41,214 nt of DNA from Bremia lactucae (GCF_004359215.1 NC_090612.1:5975385-6016598); one strand, 5' to 3'. Counted from the first letter of the stretch, positions 1-9,887 are shown. Program-made: numbers and translations. The notes: a model not told the origin generated them from the sequence alone.

Positions 1-590
1 CCAAGGGCTGAGTTCAGAGCTCGTTCAGAGCTTCTGAAACTCAAGCAAGGCAAGCGTGATGTTCACGGATATGCCCAGCACATACGACTCTAAGCGAGTT
101 GTATAACAAATAACCCAGTCCATGAACACACGTTAATTACGGTGTTCATGCAAGGTCTTACGGATGGTTCCGTAAAGACCGACCTGTTCCGCTTGGAACT
201 GGATACGCTTGAAGAAGCAATATCCGTTGCGGAACAGGAGGACTTTAGCTTGAAACAGGATCATGCTAGTTTGTCATCGTATCGTCCTCCAAGACGACAC
301 GGGTTAGGAGGTCCAGAACCTTTGGACGTCTCTTATGTCGTAGGCGAGAAACCTCGCTTTTCGAACAACAAGCGATTGCAGAACTGCAATCGCTGTCAGA
401 AGTTAGGACACTACGCTAATGATTGAAGTGCTCCACGCCCAGTACCGAGAGGTACTGAACGTTATGGACCGAATGCCAAAAAGGGCAACGGTCGCGGGTC
501 CGACGTTGTTGCGAAATCGCAACAGCGAGGCGGACCGCTAAAAAACGGTCGGGGTCAGTCGGGGCGCAACGCCCTACTGATCCAGCAACC
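1..590 (+). pseudogene. gag C-terminal half with broken zinc knuckle (gypsy)
   Basis: Frame 1 reads the C-terminal part of a gypsy gag protein. The sister copy at 40949-41214 has a Leu codon TTA where this copy has the stop TAA at 91-93. Further on is a nucleic-acid-binding CCHC knuckle (Cys-x2-Cys-x4-His-x4-Cys, about 388-426) whose last Cys codon has become TGA at 424-426. A Gly/Arg/Asn-rich tail follows to about 590, after which the protease continues in another frame. Two independent nonsense changes make a functional product unlikely. Confidence 0.85.
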
Positions 591-941
591 TCAAGAGAAT
601 TTGCAAATCTCTTGACAAAAGTTGCTCCAGACACACAATCATTATGTGTCTCTGCACCTAATGATGAGGTATCCCTCATTACCTTGAAATTAAAAGTGAC
701 AAATGATTTCTCGCTGAGAGCCCTAGTGGACTGTGGAGCGTCGACTAACTTTATTTGTCTCAAGTCGCTAGAGGGTCGTAAGCTCAAATATGTTGAGTGC
801 GACATCCCTTCAACGAGGATGATGGTGCGTCTAGCGACTGGTCCATCGATAACCGTAATTAAACGCGTAGTGAAATTTCACTACACGTTCAAAGATTTAC
901 AGTACGATGATGATTTCATCGTACTGGGTTTGGATGACATT
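588..941 (+). pseudogene. gypsy retropepsin-like protease, frame-disrupted
   Basis: An aspartic protease of the LTR-retrotransposon type, which would cleave the polyprotein. The frame read from about 588 carries the active-site loop Val-Asp-Cys-Gly-Ala-Ser at 726-743; the catalytic Asp is at 729-731 and Cys replaces the usual Ser or Thr after it. A hydrophobic strand near 915-935 precedes the second conserved block. That block (Ile-Leu-Gly-Leu-Pro-Trp-Leu, 949-969) lies in frame 1, so two bases are missing or one is extra near 938-942. No ATG is expected because this is an internal polyprotein domain. Confidence 0.8.
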
Positions 942-942
942 C

Positions 943-1716
943 GATGTCATCCTAGGTTTACCTTGGCTCAGAAAATATGAGCCAAGGATTAGCTGGCATC
1001 ATCGATCCGTAAAGATGCCTGCCATCTGATGATGTCTTGGAGCGTCCACAAGCGTGTGGATGTTCTACGAGTGAGTGCGATGGCCTCACTTGTGGTATGG
1101 TCTTTAGTACAACTGCACAAGATCACAGTGTGATTACTAATCACACTGTGGAGTCAGCTGCCCGCGGCTGTGCTAATGCACAGGCAGCGCCGAAGGTCCA
1201 CCACTCGAAGAAGTCGAGTGGATTGAGACATGAATGTGCGCCTGGCGGGGACATTCAAGGAGTATACCGGTTGCTCCAAAGGGACAACACGATTCCTAGG
1301 TCGAGTAGAGAGTCGACCTAGTGGTCCCGACTGTGATAGCGCAATCACACTCGGAAGACGTTGAGGGAAGAGGTCCCCACGTACTTGAGGAGAAATCCCC
1401 TCAAATAGTAGAAGATACTAGACTTCTAGATCCCGAGTGATTAATCCCTCGGCAGCCTGTGGATAAATTCCAGGAAGAAACCGAGACATTGAATGTCTTT
1501 ATTAATGACGGATCAAGAGTAGGCGCTTATACTCTTGATTTGTATGCGCCTCCAAAGTTCACTTCGGAGATAACTCAATTACCAACCCTAGAACCCAAGC
1601 GGTTCTTGAGAGATCTGCATAGTGGTAGATACAAGCAGATCTGCGTACTCGTCACAGAGGACGAATACGTAACCGATATTCGGTCAGCGGTAATTTCTAC
1701 TGAGAACGAACGGTAA
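943..1716 (+). pseudogene. gypsy pol linker between protease and reverse transcriptase, truncated
   Basis: After the protease, frame 1 continues with a Ser-Trp-His-His-Arg block near 990-1005. A low-complexity linker follows, with further frame changes (frame 2 at about 1037-1321, frame 1 again from about 1459). The last recognisable segment, about 1590-1710, is the conserved piece just upstream of reverse transcriptase in this family (Arg-Phe-Leu-Arg-Asp-Leu, then Val-Thr-Glu-Asp-Glu-Tyr). The frame then ends in a TAA at 1714-1716 that is created by the junction with the LTR. No reverse transcriptase motif follows. Confidence 0.7.
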
Positions 1717-2008
1717 ATTAAAAACTGTATTTATATAATTCAGTTCTTCTTGTCTATCTACTTAATACTAACTTAATTAAAAATAATACAAAACATGTAT
1801 GAAGTCTTATCTGTCTTTCTCTTTGCGCGCGTCCAGCGCTGAATGGACCGCGGAGAAAGTAAATATAATGGTCTATATCTACCAACGGATAAGCTTTTAG
1901 AATATTACCATGTAAAGTTGTATTCTCCAAATATTATCTACCTTTTAGATAATATGTTAATTAACAACCTTTAAGTGTTCATTTCATGTAACGATACACT
2001 CCGTTACA
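1711..2008 (-). repeat. Truncated gypsy LTR in reverse orientation
   Basis: The reverse complement of this stretch aligns along its length with 39891-40200, the first two thirds of the LTR at the right end. The terminal TGTAACGG block, the GGTTGTTAATTAA block and the ACAGTTTT block appear in the same order. Its outer end is at 2008; the last third of the LTR is missing at the 1711 side, where the gypsy internal sequence begins. Because the internal sequence runs in plus orientation and this LTR in minus, it cannot be that element's own 3' LTR in normal configuration. Confidence 0.85.
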
Positions 2009-2155
2009 GTCTCTCATTGTTTGATGTCAAGACATATAAGTTTCAAGAAGTAATTTTTGCCTCATTAACTGTTGTTGTATTTCGAGTGAACGTTAGTATC
2101 AGTTGTCTTGTTACGATTGGGTTCTTATTGCGTCAATATTACTAAATTTGGTAAT

Positions 2156-2266
2156 ATGGGAACCATTAAGTCAAAATTAATAGAAGATAATAATTCTGTA
2201 ACCCCTTCACATCGCTGGCAGCTAAATAAAATTCGTGCCTTGCTCTCTTTCTGTCAATTATATTAG
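2156..2266 (+). CDS. Small ORF with N-myristoylation-like start (36 aa), tentative
   Basis: A 36-codon ATG-to-TAG frame starting Met-Gly-Thr-Ile-Lys-Ser. Gly at position 2 and Ser at position 6 fit the N-myristoyltransferase consensus (Met-Gly-x3-Ser/Thr). The rest is polar and basic and resembles no family I know. It lies 150 bases inside the end of the reversed LTR and 140 bases before a second ORF that also begins Met-Gly. Either could be the first exon of a larger transcript. Given its length, chance is a fair explanation. Confidence 0.25.
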   Translation: MGTIKSKLIEDNNSVTPSHRWQLNKIRALLSFCQLY

Positions 2267-2405
2267 TCAAGAGATCAGTTTGACTTTTCCTGGATTTTTG
2301 ACCTTCACATTTCCAGAACTATTCGCATCAGTCGTTATGATCGTTTTTTGTGATCCATTCTTGTATTTAGACCCAACAACACTTTTCTTCTTCTCTTTAT
2401 CCAGT

Positions 2406-2654
2406 ATGGGAAACGTCTTTAAATGCCGCAATATTAAAAAAAAACAGCAAGAACCTTGGACGCCAGTGACAAATGACGAAATCCATTCAGTAGCGAGCTA
2501 CAAGCCTCAAGTAGTAACACCGGTCAACAGCATGTCCAAGATAAATTGTACACCGACTGCGGATAGTAATTTACCGAGAAGGTTGCCGACGCCATCTACC
2601 CCGCTGATAAACGCTTCACGTGGTAACAAAGAGAGTCATTCCGTTACTACCTGA
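2406..2654 (+). CDS. Small basic protein with myristoylation/palmitoylation-like N-terminus (82 aa)
   Basis: The frame is open from 2235, but that upstream start is an ATG followed by a hydrophobic, intron-like stretch. I prefer the ATG at 2406, which begins Met-Gly-Asn-Val-Phe-Lys-Cys. This fits N-myristoylation at Gly2 with a nearby palmitoylatable Cys7, the dual-acylation signature of membrane-tethered proteins. A Lys-rich patch follows (residues 11-14), then a Ser/Thr/Pro/Asn-rich tail without a recognised fold. If the longer start is used the protein would have a hydrophobic N-terminus instead. Function unknown; no homologue recognised. Confidence 0.4.
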   Translation: MGNVFKCRNIKKKQQEPWTPVTNDEIHSVASYKPQVVTPVNSMSKINCTPTADSNLPRRLPTPSTPLINASRGNKESHSVTT

Positions 2655-3345
2655 GACTTATTTATAAACAATTAAATTGAGCAAATTGTAAGAATGTTAA
2701 GGCATCATTCCAACTGGAAGCGTATATGCCCTATTGAGATTAACATCAAAAACTCTTCGAAATAAATAAGAAGCTAATTCAGTTATAAGCATACACCATT
2801 CTTAATTTGCAAGCCACTAAATACCTTCGCATGTCATAACGTATTGCCGTCCTTCGCTAATGACAACACCTAGCTGTGTATTAATTCTTGCATTGAACGA
2901 ATCTGACAGCAACAAATTAATCAATTCTCCTATTTTTTACTTGTAAAACAATACACAAATCAAATTTAGCAAAAGTGGTGCGCCGTCTCATTAAGCAACT
3001 CTTTGTCGTCTGTTATTTGATTTTATCGAAGCAACAGTAACAGCAATGGTTCTGAGCAAATTGCCTACTCGAGTGAGACTCAATGGACGGGTTATGAATA
3101 GTTATTTGCCAGAACAGAGTGCATAAGAGCGGTTAGCTATGGACAGCCTAAGCCTTAGGCTGGGCCAAAGTTTCGGCAAAAGACAAAACTCTCGCATTGT
3201 TTTGCGAGCTTCGATACGCTATCTTTAATCTGCAACGGAAGTTTTACACATCTACCATACAGAAACAATATCAATTCTGTTGCGAGCACATATCGCGACC
3301 ACCGAAATCTCTAACGAGCATTCTTCCCTCGCTTCAATGACATCA
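2655..3345. other. Intergenic region upstream of the CEP135-like gene
   Basis: No reading frame here looks like a gene. The stretch is AT-rich up to about 2980. It then holds several short inverted repeats, including arms CAGCCTAAG (3144-3152) and CTTAGGCTG (3154-3162) with a one-base loop, and arms CTCGCA and TGCGAG near 3191-3208. Such hairpins are typical of the gypsy sequence at both window ends, so part of this may be old transposon debris. Confidence 0.4.
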
Positions 3346-3353
3346 GCTCATTT
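3346..3353 (+). promoter_or_regulatory. Oomycete initiator-like element (GCTCATTT)
   Basis: GCTCATTT lies 12 bases before the ATG at 3366 and fits the oomycete initiator consensus around the transcription start (YTCATTYY). Oomycete 5' leaders are often short, so the position is plausible, though an eight-base match alone is weak evidence. Confidence 0.4.
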
Positions 3354-3365
3354 AATCAGCAGGCA

Positions 3366-6300
3366 ATGGCACCGTCGGCAAGTGATGCCTTAACGACAGC
3401 ATTCGATGCGCAAAGCATCGGAGAGCTGCAGAGTCAACTTCGTGCCATGTCTTATAACGAAGTAAGCTGCATCTACTATCGACTAATGTTCTCCTTCACT
3501 TATGGCTCTATCTTAATTGTCACAGCCTGTCGGCATCGATAGTGCGCCTTTGGTACATCACCTCCTTACAGACTTGATAAAAGCTTCAGAGGCTAGACAG
3601 CTCGATAATCTGAAGACAGAAAAAGCGCAAAGAGACGTTAATGAGCTATCACAGATCTTGCTGACGCTGCGCGAAGAAAATGCACGACTTACGAAGGAAA
3701 ATAACAGCGTAAGGTGACTGCTAGAATTCATTAAGACTGGTGGACGTTTAGCCACAATTCTTTGTTATAGCTTCATCTTGAGAAAATTCATCAAGAAGAG
3801 GCGATTGCTGAAAGAGAACAAGCTTGCGAGGTTCAGCTAGAAGGACTGCGGGATGATATTAAGAAGCTGCAGCTCCTTTACTCGCAAAAGAGCCAGCAAT
3901 GCACACATAAAGTAGGTTGATCTCAAAGTAGGAGAAGCTATGCAATTGGCTAGCGTAATCTCACTTGTTGCGTTACTTTGTTTGTAATGTACAGGAGAAA
4001 GAGTTGGCAAAGTTGCAGGAACAGCTGACATTAGGGAAAGCAATAGCGCCTCACAGCTCAGTATCGATGGGGAAGCAGACACTGAAGCAATTGCATTTGG
4101 ATGACGAACAAGTGACAGAAGTGCAGCAATCCCAGCAGCAAGCGCAGGAATCTATTGAACAGCAAGACCAATTGACTCAATTGACAAAAGAGAATGAAAA
4201 GCTACGCTTCCAATGCCATCAATTTAATGAAAAACTCGCAAAACGAGAGCAAGAAATCGAGAGACTGTTAAAACTTGCAGTTCAGGATTTTAAGGAAACT
4301 GATAGTTCCTTAAAGGAAATGAAGAGCTTGGAGGATCGTGATCAGATGGAATCACAGCAGGAAAAGATGGAACTGCAGGTTGCGCAGTTGAGCACACAGG
4401 TCAATACTCTGAAGGATCAGGTGATTATGTATGAAGGTCGATTGCAAGAAGCGACAGAGCAGAATTCTTGGCAGGATGATCTTGCAGAGAAGCTGAAGTA
4501 AGTCGAGTGTCTTGACTGCTTATTTGATGAATCTAACTCTCTATCAATCTCCTTTCTTTAGGGACGCCGAGCTAGATCGTGAACATCTTTTAAACGAGCT
4601 AAATATGCGACAGGCTAATCATCATGTTTTGGAGGAAGAATACTTGCGATGCGAAAATGAACATCGCGAACGAGAGAACTTATCGATTTCTGAATCACCT
4701 AATGTGGAGACAAACAAATGTAAGAAGCAAGATCATGAAACGAATTTAGACTCGCTGAAAGAGCAAGTGAACATGCTTTCAACTCACAAGGACCGCCTGG
4801 AAGATGCCCTTCGCAGTATGCACTACGACAAGATTGCATACACAAACGCACTTTTGAACGCCGATTCGCAAAATGGTGCCTTAACGAGTGACTTGGCTCA
4901 TGCTGAAGCGAAGCTAGAAGAGCTGCACAAAGTAAAAGCGAAGCTTGAGGAGTCTTTGTCAGACGCCCAGTCTTCTCTTATTACGCACACACGCAAGCTT
5001 GACGTGTTGCGTGAGTCTTTAAAACAAAGTGAGGATAAATGCGCACTGGGGAATGAGAAAAATACTTCTTTGCACCAAGATTTGCGCTCTATGGACCAAT
5101 TGCTATCCCATCGTGACGATGAATTGCGGTATTTGAATCATGAGTTGCTAGTCCAAAAAGAAGAATTGGAACGCTTGTATAATAGGCTTGATGGGTTGGA
5201 AGCTGCCATTGAAGATGTTGAAAGCGACGATGAAGCATTAGTAGGTAGAAATGCCCTATTCGCGCGAGAAATAAAGTGGCTGGAAGAAGAGCGACATAAT
5301 CTTTGTCGTGAAAAGGAAGAGCTGATGCTACAGGTCATGAAACTTGAAGAAGAGCTGCGAAAAGCAAAGACTTCATCGGAAGAGGCAGAACATAATTGTA
5401 AGAAATATCTCGAGAAAATCAATATGGCGTCAACGATGCAGACCAACCTCGAGTCGAAGTTAAAGACAAAAAAACGCGAGTGTCTTGACATGCAAAGACA
5501 GCTTGTGGAAAGCACAGAAAAGAGTCGTGAGCTTGCTGATAAGCAACAACAAGCTAAAATTTTGCTGCATCGTGCCGAAGAGACTGAGAACGAAAGAACC
5601 GTCATTCAAAATGAAGCATTAGCATTAAAACGACACGTTGAGGAGCTTCGAGATCAAAATGCGTGTCTAAAAAATCGGGTCGATAATGACGAAATATACG
5701 CTAAGAGACTGATGGATCAAAGTCAAAAATTGCAGTCTGACTTTACATTAGCAAGCAAAAAATGCTCAACGCTTGAGAAAGAAAAGGAAGATTTACAGCA
5801 TAAATATGACGATGCAATGGCGGACCTTCGAACTGCTCGCCAGACGTGGCACCATTATCAGAATGAATTTGAAAAGTTAACCCAGGAAGTCCAGGCTCAA
5901 CAGCATTCGCTATCATCGGGCCAAGATGCGCTCCAGTCCAGTCAGAGCTCGATAAGCGAACTGAGAAACCAAGTTCGACAGCTACAAAGTGAATCAAAGC
6001 TTAGGCAAAGTAATTTCCAACAATTGGAGACGCGCTTGGAGCAAGAAAAGCTAAGCCACAAAAGCGTTCAAGCGCAAGTATTGCTTCTTCAAGATGAGTT
6101 GTTGCAAGTGAAGGAAACAAATCGCGCTCGTGAAATTGCTTTGAAACAATTGCGAGAAGATATACAGTCGAAGGATCGAGATCTGACGGAAAAGACGGAA
6201 GCTCTCGAGAATTTTAAACTTTTGATTGAGCAAATGGAGTCTTCTCGAGACCAAATGGTCTTTCAGATGAAACAGCGACAGCAACAGATCCAGCGCCACC

Positions 6301-8093
6301 AGCAAGAGTCAGATGACTTAAATGCCAAGATTGGCTCTCTAGAAAGTGACGTGTTAGCAAAGAACAGTGAGAATTCAACATTAAAGAAGCTGACTCGAGC
6401 GTTGGATAGCGAGAAAGACGCTGTTAATGACCAGCTTGACGCACTTACTGAAAAATATCACGAAATGGAGGAACAGAATAATGAGCTACGAAAGACATTG
6501 CAAAGCAAAATATCCGACGCAACTGGAATGCAAGAGCAGCTGACCAACTGTGTTAATAAGCTTAACGAAGTAGAGGACAAAGCAAGTCATTTGCAAGAGC
6601 ATTGCTCCGAGTTAGAAAGTCAAGTCGGTCATTTGGAGCAAATGAAGGGGGTGCACACTGCTGAGCTGGCTGCTCTTGCACAAGACTTGGAAAATATGAC
6701 GGTAGAGAATCAGGCAATCAGTGAAGAGTGCACCCGATTGCAACACTCTGAGCACTCCAGATTTCAATCGACAAAAAACATGAAACAAACAATACGAGGA
6801 ATTGAGCGCGAAAGAGATACGTTGCAAATTGAGTTAGACGATCTACGTCACACATACTGATCTTTGATTCAGGAACATGAAGGAATGCAAAAGGCACGAA
6901 GAGAGGTCTCAGTATTACAAGAAGAACTTGCTATTGTTAATGAGTCGTTGAGAAAGCAGGTTGCTACACTTGAAAATCAGCTGGAGGTATTACGAGAAAA
7001 GAACTCGAAGTTGGCTTGTGAATCGGCGGCCTATCGTGACCAAGTGAGTTTCCTGACTGAAAAGCTTCAAACTAACAAGGAAAAAGAGGACGATCTTCGA
7101 GATCGATTGCAGCAAATTGAAAATGAGTTGGACGCTCAAAAGCAAGTAGCCACTGAGATTTCTGCTCAGCGATATGGTGCCCAGGCGGAGAATGCTGCCG
7201 TTTCACAGCGAATTATCCACTTGGAGGCAAAATTAAGCAATAGCAAGTATGAGATGAAGACGTTGCAAGATAAACTTCACGCTGAACAGGCCCAAGGGCG
7301 AAGCCTAGAGGAAGTGGCGTCAAATCTTCGCCAAAAGATTGCGAACAATGAAACTATAATTTCGCGTTTTGAAAAGCAACGGAATGCCATGGCTCAAGAA
7401 ATTCAAGCATTACATCAGCGTCGACTTTCTGCTTCGAATTCTGTTATGGAAATGTCCGACTTTAATCATTCACCGTCGTCTATTAACCCATCTTCGCATA
7501 CGTCAACACAAGATGGCAATGGTGGTAAAAGCGTGCAAAACTGCAGTTCGTCGCGCTCTCCGTCAGTTTCGCCAGCGTCAAATGTGACAGGAAGTAGCCC
7601 CGACTCCGCGCAAAAAGCGTCTAGCTCGTCTTCCTTTCTCCCGTTGCATGCGCTTGAAGAAGCTCAGATAAAATGTCAAGAGCTTGAAGATCGCTTGGTT
7701 CAGCAAGATGTCACTATAAAGGTATGTTTGATAGCCAAATGAATTATTGTGGATGTCTTTTAAAACGAAATGCTGTCAATATGACAAGTATAGCAATTGG
7801 AACGATCTCGCAGCAAATTTAAGCGATTCGCCGCAAAATATGAGCGTGAAATCGAGCAGGTATCTGAAATCTCTATTTTAGTGATAATGAGCTTACTGAC
7901 TTTGTTAATTTTTTCTTTTTTTAAGCGCGACCGACGAATTGAAGAGCTCCAAACTAGCTCTCACGCGTCATCATTTGTGTCTCCAGACGTGGAAATGTAT
8001 CGTTCCCGACAATTTCGTTCGTCTTCGTCGTTATCATCATCCGGTTCGTCAGTGAGACAACGTGAAAACGTCCGTGCCACAGCCTCGAGATGA
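3366..8093 (+). CDS. CEP135: CEP135/Bld10-like centriole cartwheel coiled-coil protein, 7 exons, one internal TGA
   Basis: I read exons 3366-3461, 3526-3708, 3771-3911, 3995-4497, 4562-7721, 7794-7859 and 7926-8093, all with GT..AG introns of 62-83 nt, giving 1438 codons. Residues 33-100 match the CEP135/TSGA10/Bld10 N-terminal signature: Pro-Val-Gly-Ile-Asp-Ser-x-Pro-Leu-Val, then Leu-Thr-Asp-Leu, then Glu-Asn-Ala-Arg-Leu-Thr-Lys-Glu-Asn-Asn. The rest is almost continuous coiled coil with a Ser-rich segment near 7430-7640 and a Ser/Arg-rich tail. CEP135/Bld10 links the centriole cartwheel to the microtubule triplets, so this would act in basal bodies and zoospore flagella. A TGA at 6858-6860 (codon 1074) interrupts the frame, yet the remaining 364 codons stay open in the same frame. 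That could be a recent nonsense mutation, a sequencing error or readthrough. Length is close to Bld10 and longer than human CEP135. Confidence 0.85.
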
Positions 8094-8373
8094 TAAATAG
8101 TTCGTATCGCTGAGCTTGTATGAACTTCATACAAAGAGGTGAATTTTTACACGAAATTGGTACGAAGATTTACCATATTTCGATATTTTGATGCCTAATT
8201 CTCCAAAAGTAAATGGATTATAATGTTATACGCCTGCTGTAATTCCCTGTTTAAAACTTCGGATCAGTCCTCTATAGTTACTTATAGCGTGTAGCTCTCC
8301 GTCGGGCCTACTTTTAAGAAGTGAATTGAATCTTCATGTTCGTTGCGCGGCTAGTTACCTCCCTTTAGACTCG

Positions 8374-8772
8374 CTAATGCATAAATGCATGCTTGTTGCG
8401 TTGCATGCTATCTCGTGCACAAACAACCTTTCTGCGCTCAACCAGAGAATAAATTGCATAACCAATATGAAATGCTGCGTGTGACCTGTCTTCAATTTCC
8501 TTTTGCACCAATTTTTTCTTAGATTTGACGTCTGACTTTTGCCATTTTATGGACGGATGTCGCATGTATAGATAAGCCAAGAGCTTAAAAAAGTCGGACA
8601 AAATCGAGCAGAGAATCAGTCTTTCAACGCATTTTTTATGCAATAGACTGACACAATCGATTCCCACAACCATGATAAAGTTCCACAGTCCAGTTTTTGT
8701 TTTAATCGTAGCTTTCAAGTCTTGTATGGAAGATCCACCATCGTAGTCCAATGTGTCATCTGGCTTTCTCAT
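8374..8772 (-). CDS. Hypothetical protein, 132 aa
   Basis: An ATG-initiated minus-strand frame that I do not recognise. It has a hydrophobic stretch near residues 29-46 and another near 54-69, then a Lys-rich segment (Lys-Ser-Lys-Lys-Lys), an amphipathic region and a His/Lys-rich C-terminus. It could be a small membrane-associated protein. It is transcribed divergently from the ACC deaminase gene with only 86 bases between the two ATGs, which favours a real gene with a shared promoter. The stop is 280 bases from the convergent end of the CEP135-like gene. A chance frame or a pseudogene piece is not excluded. Confidence 0.45.
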   Translation of the reverse strand: MRKPDDTLDYDGGSSIQDLKATIKTKTGLWNFIMVVGIDCVSLLHKKCVERLILCSILSDFFKLLAYLYMRHPSIKWQKSDVKSKKKLVQKEIEDRSHAAFHIGYAIYSLVERRKVVCARDSMQRNKHAFMH

Positions 8773-8858
8773 GGCGGGGCCGAGGCACCAAAGTAAGGCT
8801 TACGATCTAATTGCATTTCTTATTCTACAAGTAGCGCCAAAGCGTGCAATTCCATACC
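8773..8858. promoter_or_regulatory. Short bidirectional promoter region
   Basis: Only 86 bases separate the ATG of the minus-strand hypothetical protein (8772) from the ATG of ACC deaminase (8859). If both genes are real, their core promoters and 5' leaders must lie here or overlap the neighbouring reading frame. I see no TATA box and no clear initiator match. Confidence 0.4.
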
Positions 8859-9887
8859 ATGAAGCTGTCTAAATTCGCCAAGAACGTGCTCACGTTCGCA
8901 GGTCCTTCTCCGATTCAGCACCTGGAACGGCTATCGAAAACTTTGGGAGACAAGGTGCAATTGTACGCCAAGCGTGAGGATTGCAATTCGGGTCTAGCCT
9001 TTGGTGGCAACAAGACGCGTAAGCTCGAGTATATCGTCCCTGACGCCATTGATGGTGGATACGACACGCTCGTGTCCATCGGTGGCATTCAATCAAACCA
9101 GACGCGTCAAGTAGCTGCCGTGGCCGCCCACCTCGGTTTGAAATGCGTACTGGTTCAAGAAAATTGGGTCAACTATCCTCCAGAGGAGGCTTCAGTGTAC
9201 GACAATGTTGGTAACATTGAGCTGTCGCGTATTTTGGGCGCAGATGTGCGTCGAGACTCGTCCGGTTTCGACATTGGCATCCGTCCAAGTTGGGAGGAAG
9301 CCATGGAGAGCGTCAAGAAAGCAGGGGGCAAGCCATATCCTATTCCAGCCGGTTGTTCCGAACACCCTAAGGGTGGATTGGGCTTCGTTGACTTTGCTGA
9401 AGAAGTTCGTCTACAGGAGAAGGAGCTAGGCTTCAAGTTTGACTACATCGTCGTATGCGCCGTCACCGGGAGTACCATGGCCGGTATGGTAGTCGGTTTT
9501 GCGGCGGATGGACGGGCGAACAAAGTCATTGGCATTGATGCGTCCGCCACTCCCGACAAGACCCACGCGCAGGTGCTACGTATCGCTCAGAATACAGCAA
9601 AACTGGTGGAACTGGGGCGCGAAATCACGGCAAATGACGTCGTGCTTGATACGCGATTTGGTGGCCCGGAGTACGGATTGCCTAACCAAGGCACGCTTGA
9701 TGCGATTCGTCTGTGCGCTCGCACGGAAGGAATTCTCACAGATCCGGTGTACGAGGGCAAATCCATGGACGGGATGCTGACAATGGTGCGAAATGGCGAG
9801 TTTCCAGAGGGTTCTAAGGTCCTGTACGCCCATTTGGGTGGGGTACCAGCACTAAGTGCGTACAGTTATCTATTCAAAGAGGGCTAG
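8859..9887 (+). CDS. acdS: 1-aminocyclopropane-1-carboxylate (ACC) deaminase
   Basis: A 342-residue PLP enzyme of the tryptophan-synthase-beta fold that converts ACC, the ethylene precursor, to 2-oxobutyrate and ammonia. Lys52 (Gly-Gly-Asn-Lys-Thr-Arg-Lys) is the PLP Schiff-base lysine. Ser-Asn-Gln-Thr-Arg (79-83) is the substrate/cofactor loop. Tyr298-Glu299 and Leu326 match the residues that separate true ACC deaminase from D-cysteine desulfhydrase. Length matches the bacterial enzymes (about 338). I chose the ATG at 8859 because the frame upstream opens only with a GTG. The gene is intronless and very close to proteobacterial AcdS, which fits horizontal transfer. In a plant pathogen it could lower host ethylene or use ACC as a nitrogen source; that role is inference. 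Its stop lies 81 bases from the convergent ATPase gene. Confidence 0.93.
   Translation: MKLSKFAKNVLTFAGPSPIQHLERLSKTLGDKVQLYAKREDCNSGLAFGGNKTRKLEYIVPDAIDGGYDTLVSIGGIQSNQTRQVAAVAAHLGLKCVLVQENWVNYPPEEASVYDNVGNIELSRILGADVRRDSSGFDIGIRPSWEEAMESVKKAGGKPYPIPAGCSEHPKGGLGFVDFAEEVRLQEKELGFKFDYIVVCAVTGSTMAGMVVGFAADGRANKVIGIDASATPDKTHAQVLRIAQNTAKLVELGREITANDVVLDTRFGGPEYGLPNQGTLDAIRLCARTEGILTDPVYEGKSMDGMLTMVRNGEFPEGSKVLYAHLGGVPALSAYSYLFKEG

Larger units (their letters stand above)
1..1710 (+). mobile_element. Ty3/gypsy retrotransposon internal fragment (gag-protease-linker), decayed
   Basis: Plus-strand remnant of a Ty3/gypsy LTR retrotransposon, entering from the left window edge. Reading in order one sees the C-terminal half of gag, a CCHC zinc knuckle, a retropepsin-like protease and the linker that normally precedes reverse transcriptase. 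The frame is broken by a TAA at 91-93, a TGA at 424-426, a frame change near 590-612 and another near 938-942, so it is not autonomous. Reverse transcriptase, RNase H and integrase are absent; homology stops at about 1710 and runs straight into an LTR in the opposite orientation. The first 266 bases match 40949-41214 with 14 mismatches by eye, so both belong to one family. Confidence 0.9.

Noticed and set aside
7797..8093. Separate small membrane protein
   Set aside because: The hydrophobic part is the 66-nt intron 7860-7925 of the CEP135-like gene; the flanks are its last exons.
8859..9887. D-cysteine desulfhydrase instead of ACC deaminase
   Set aside because: Glu299 and Leu326 are the ACC deaminase residues; desulfhydrases have other residues there.
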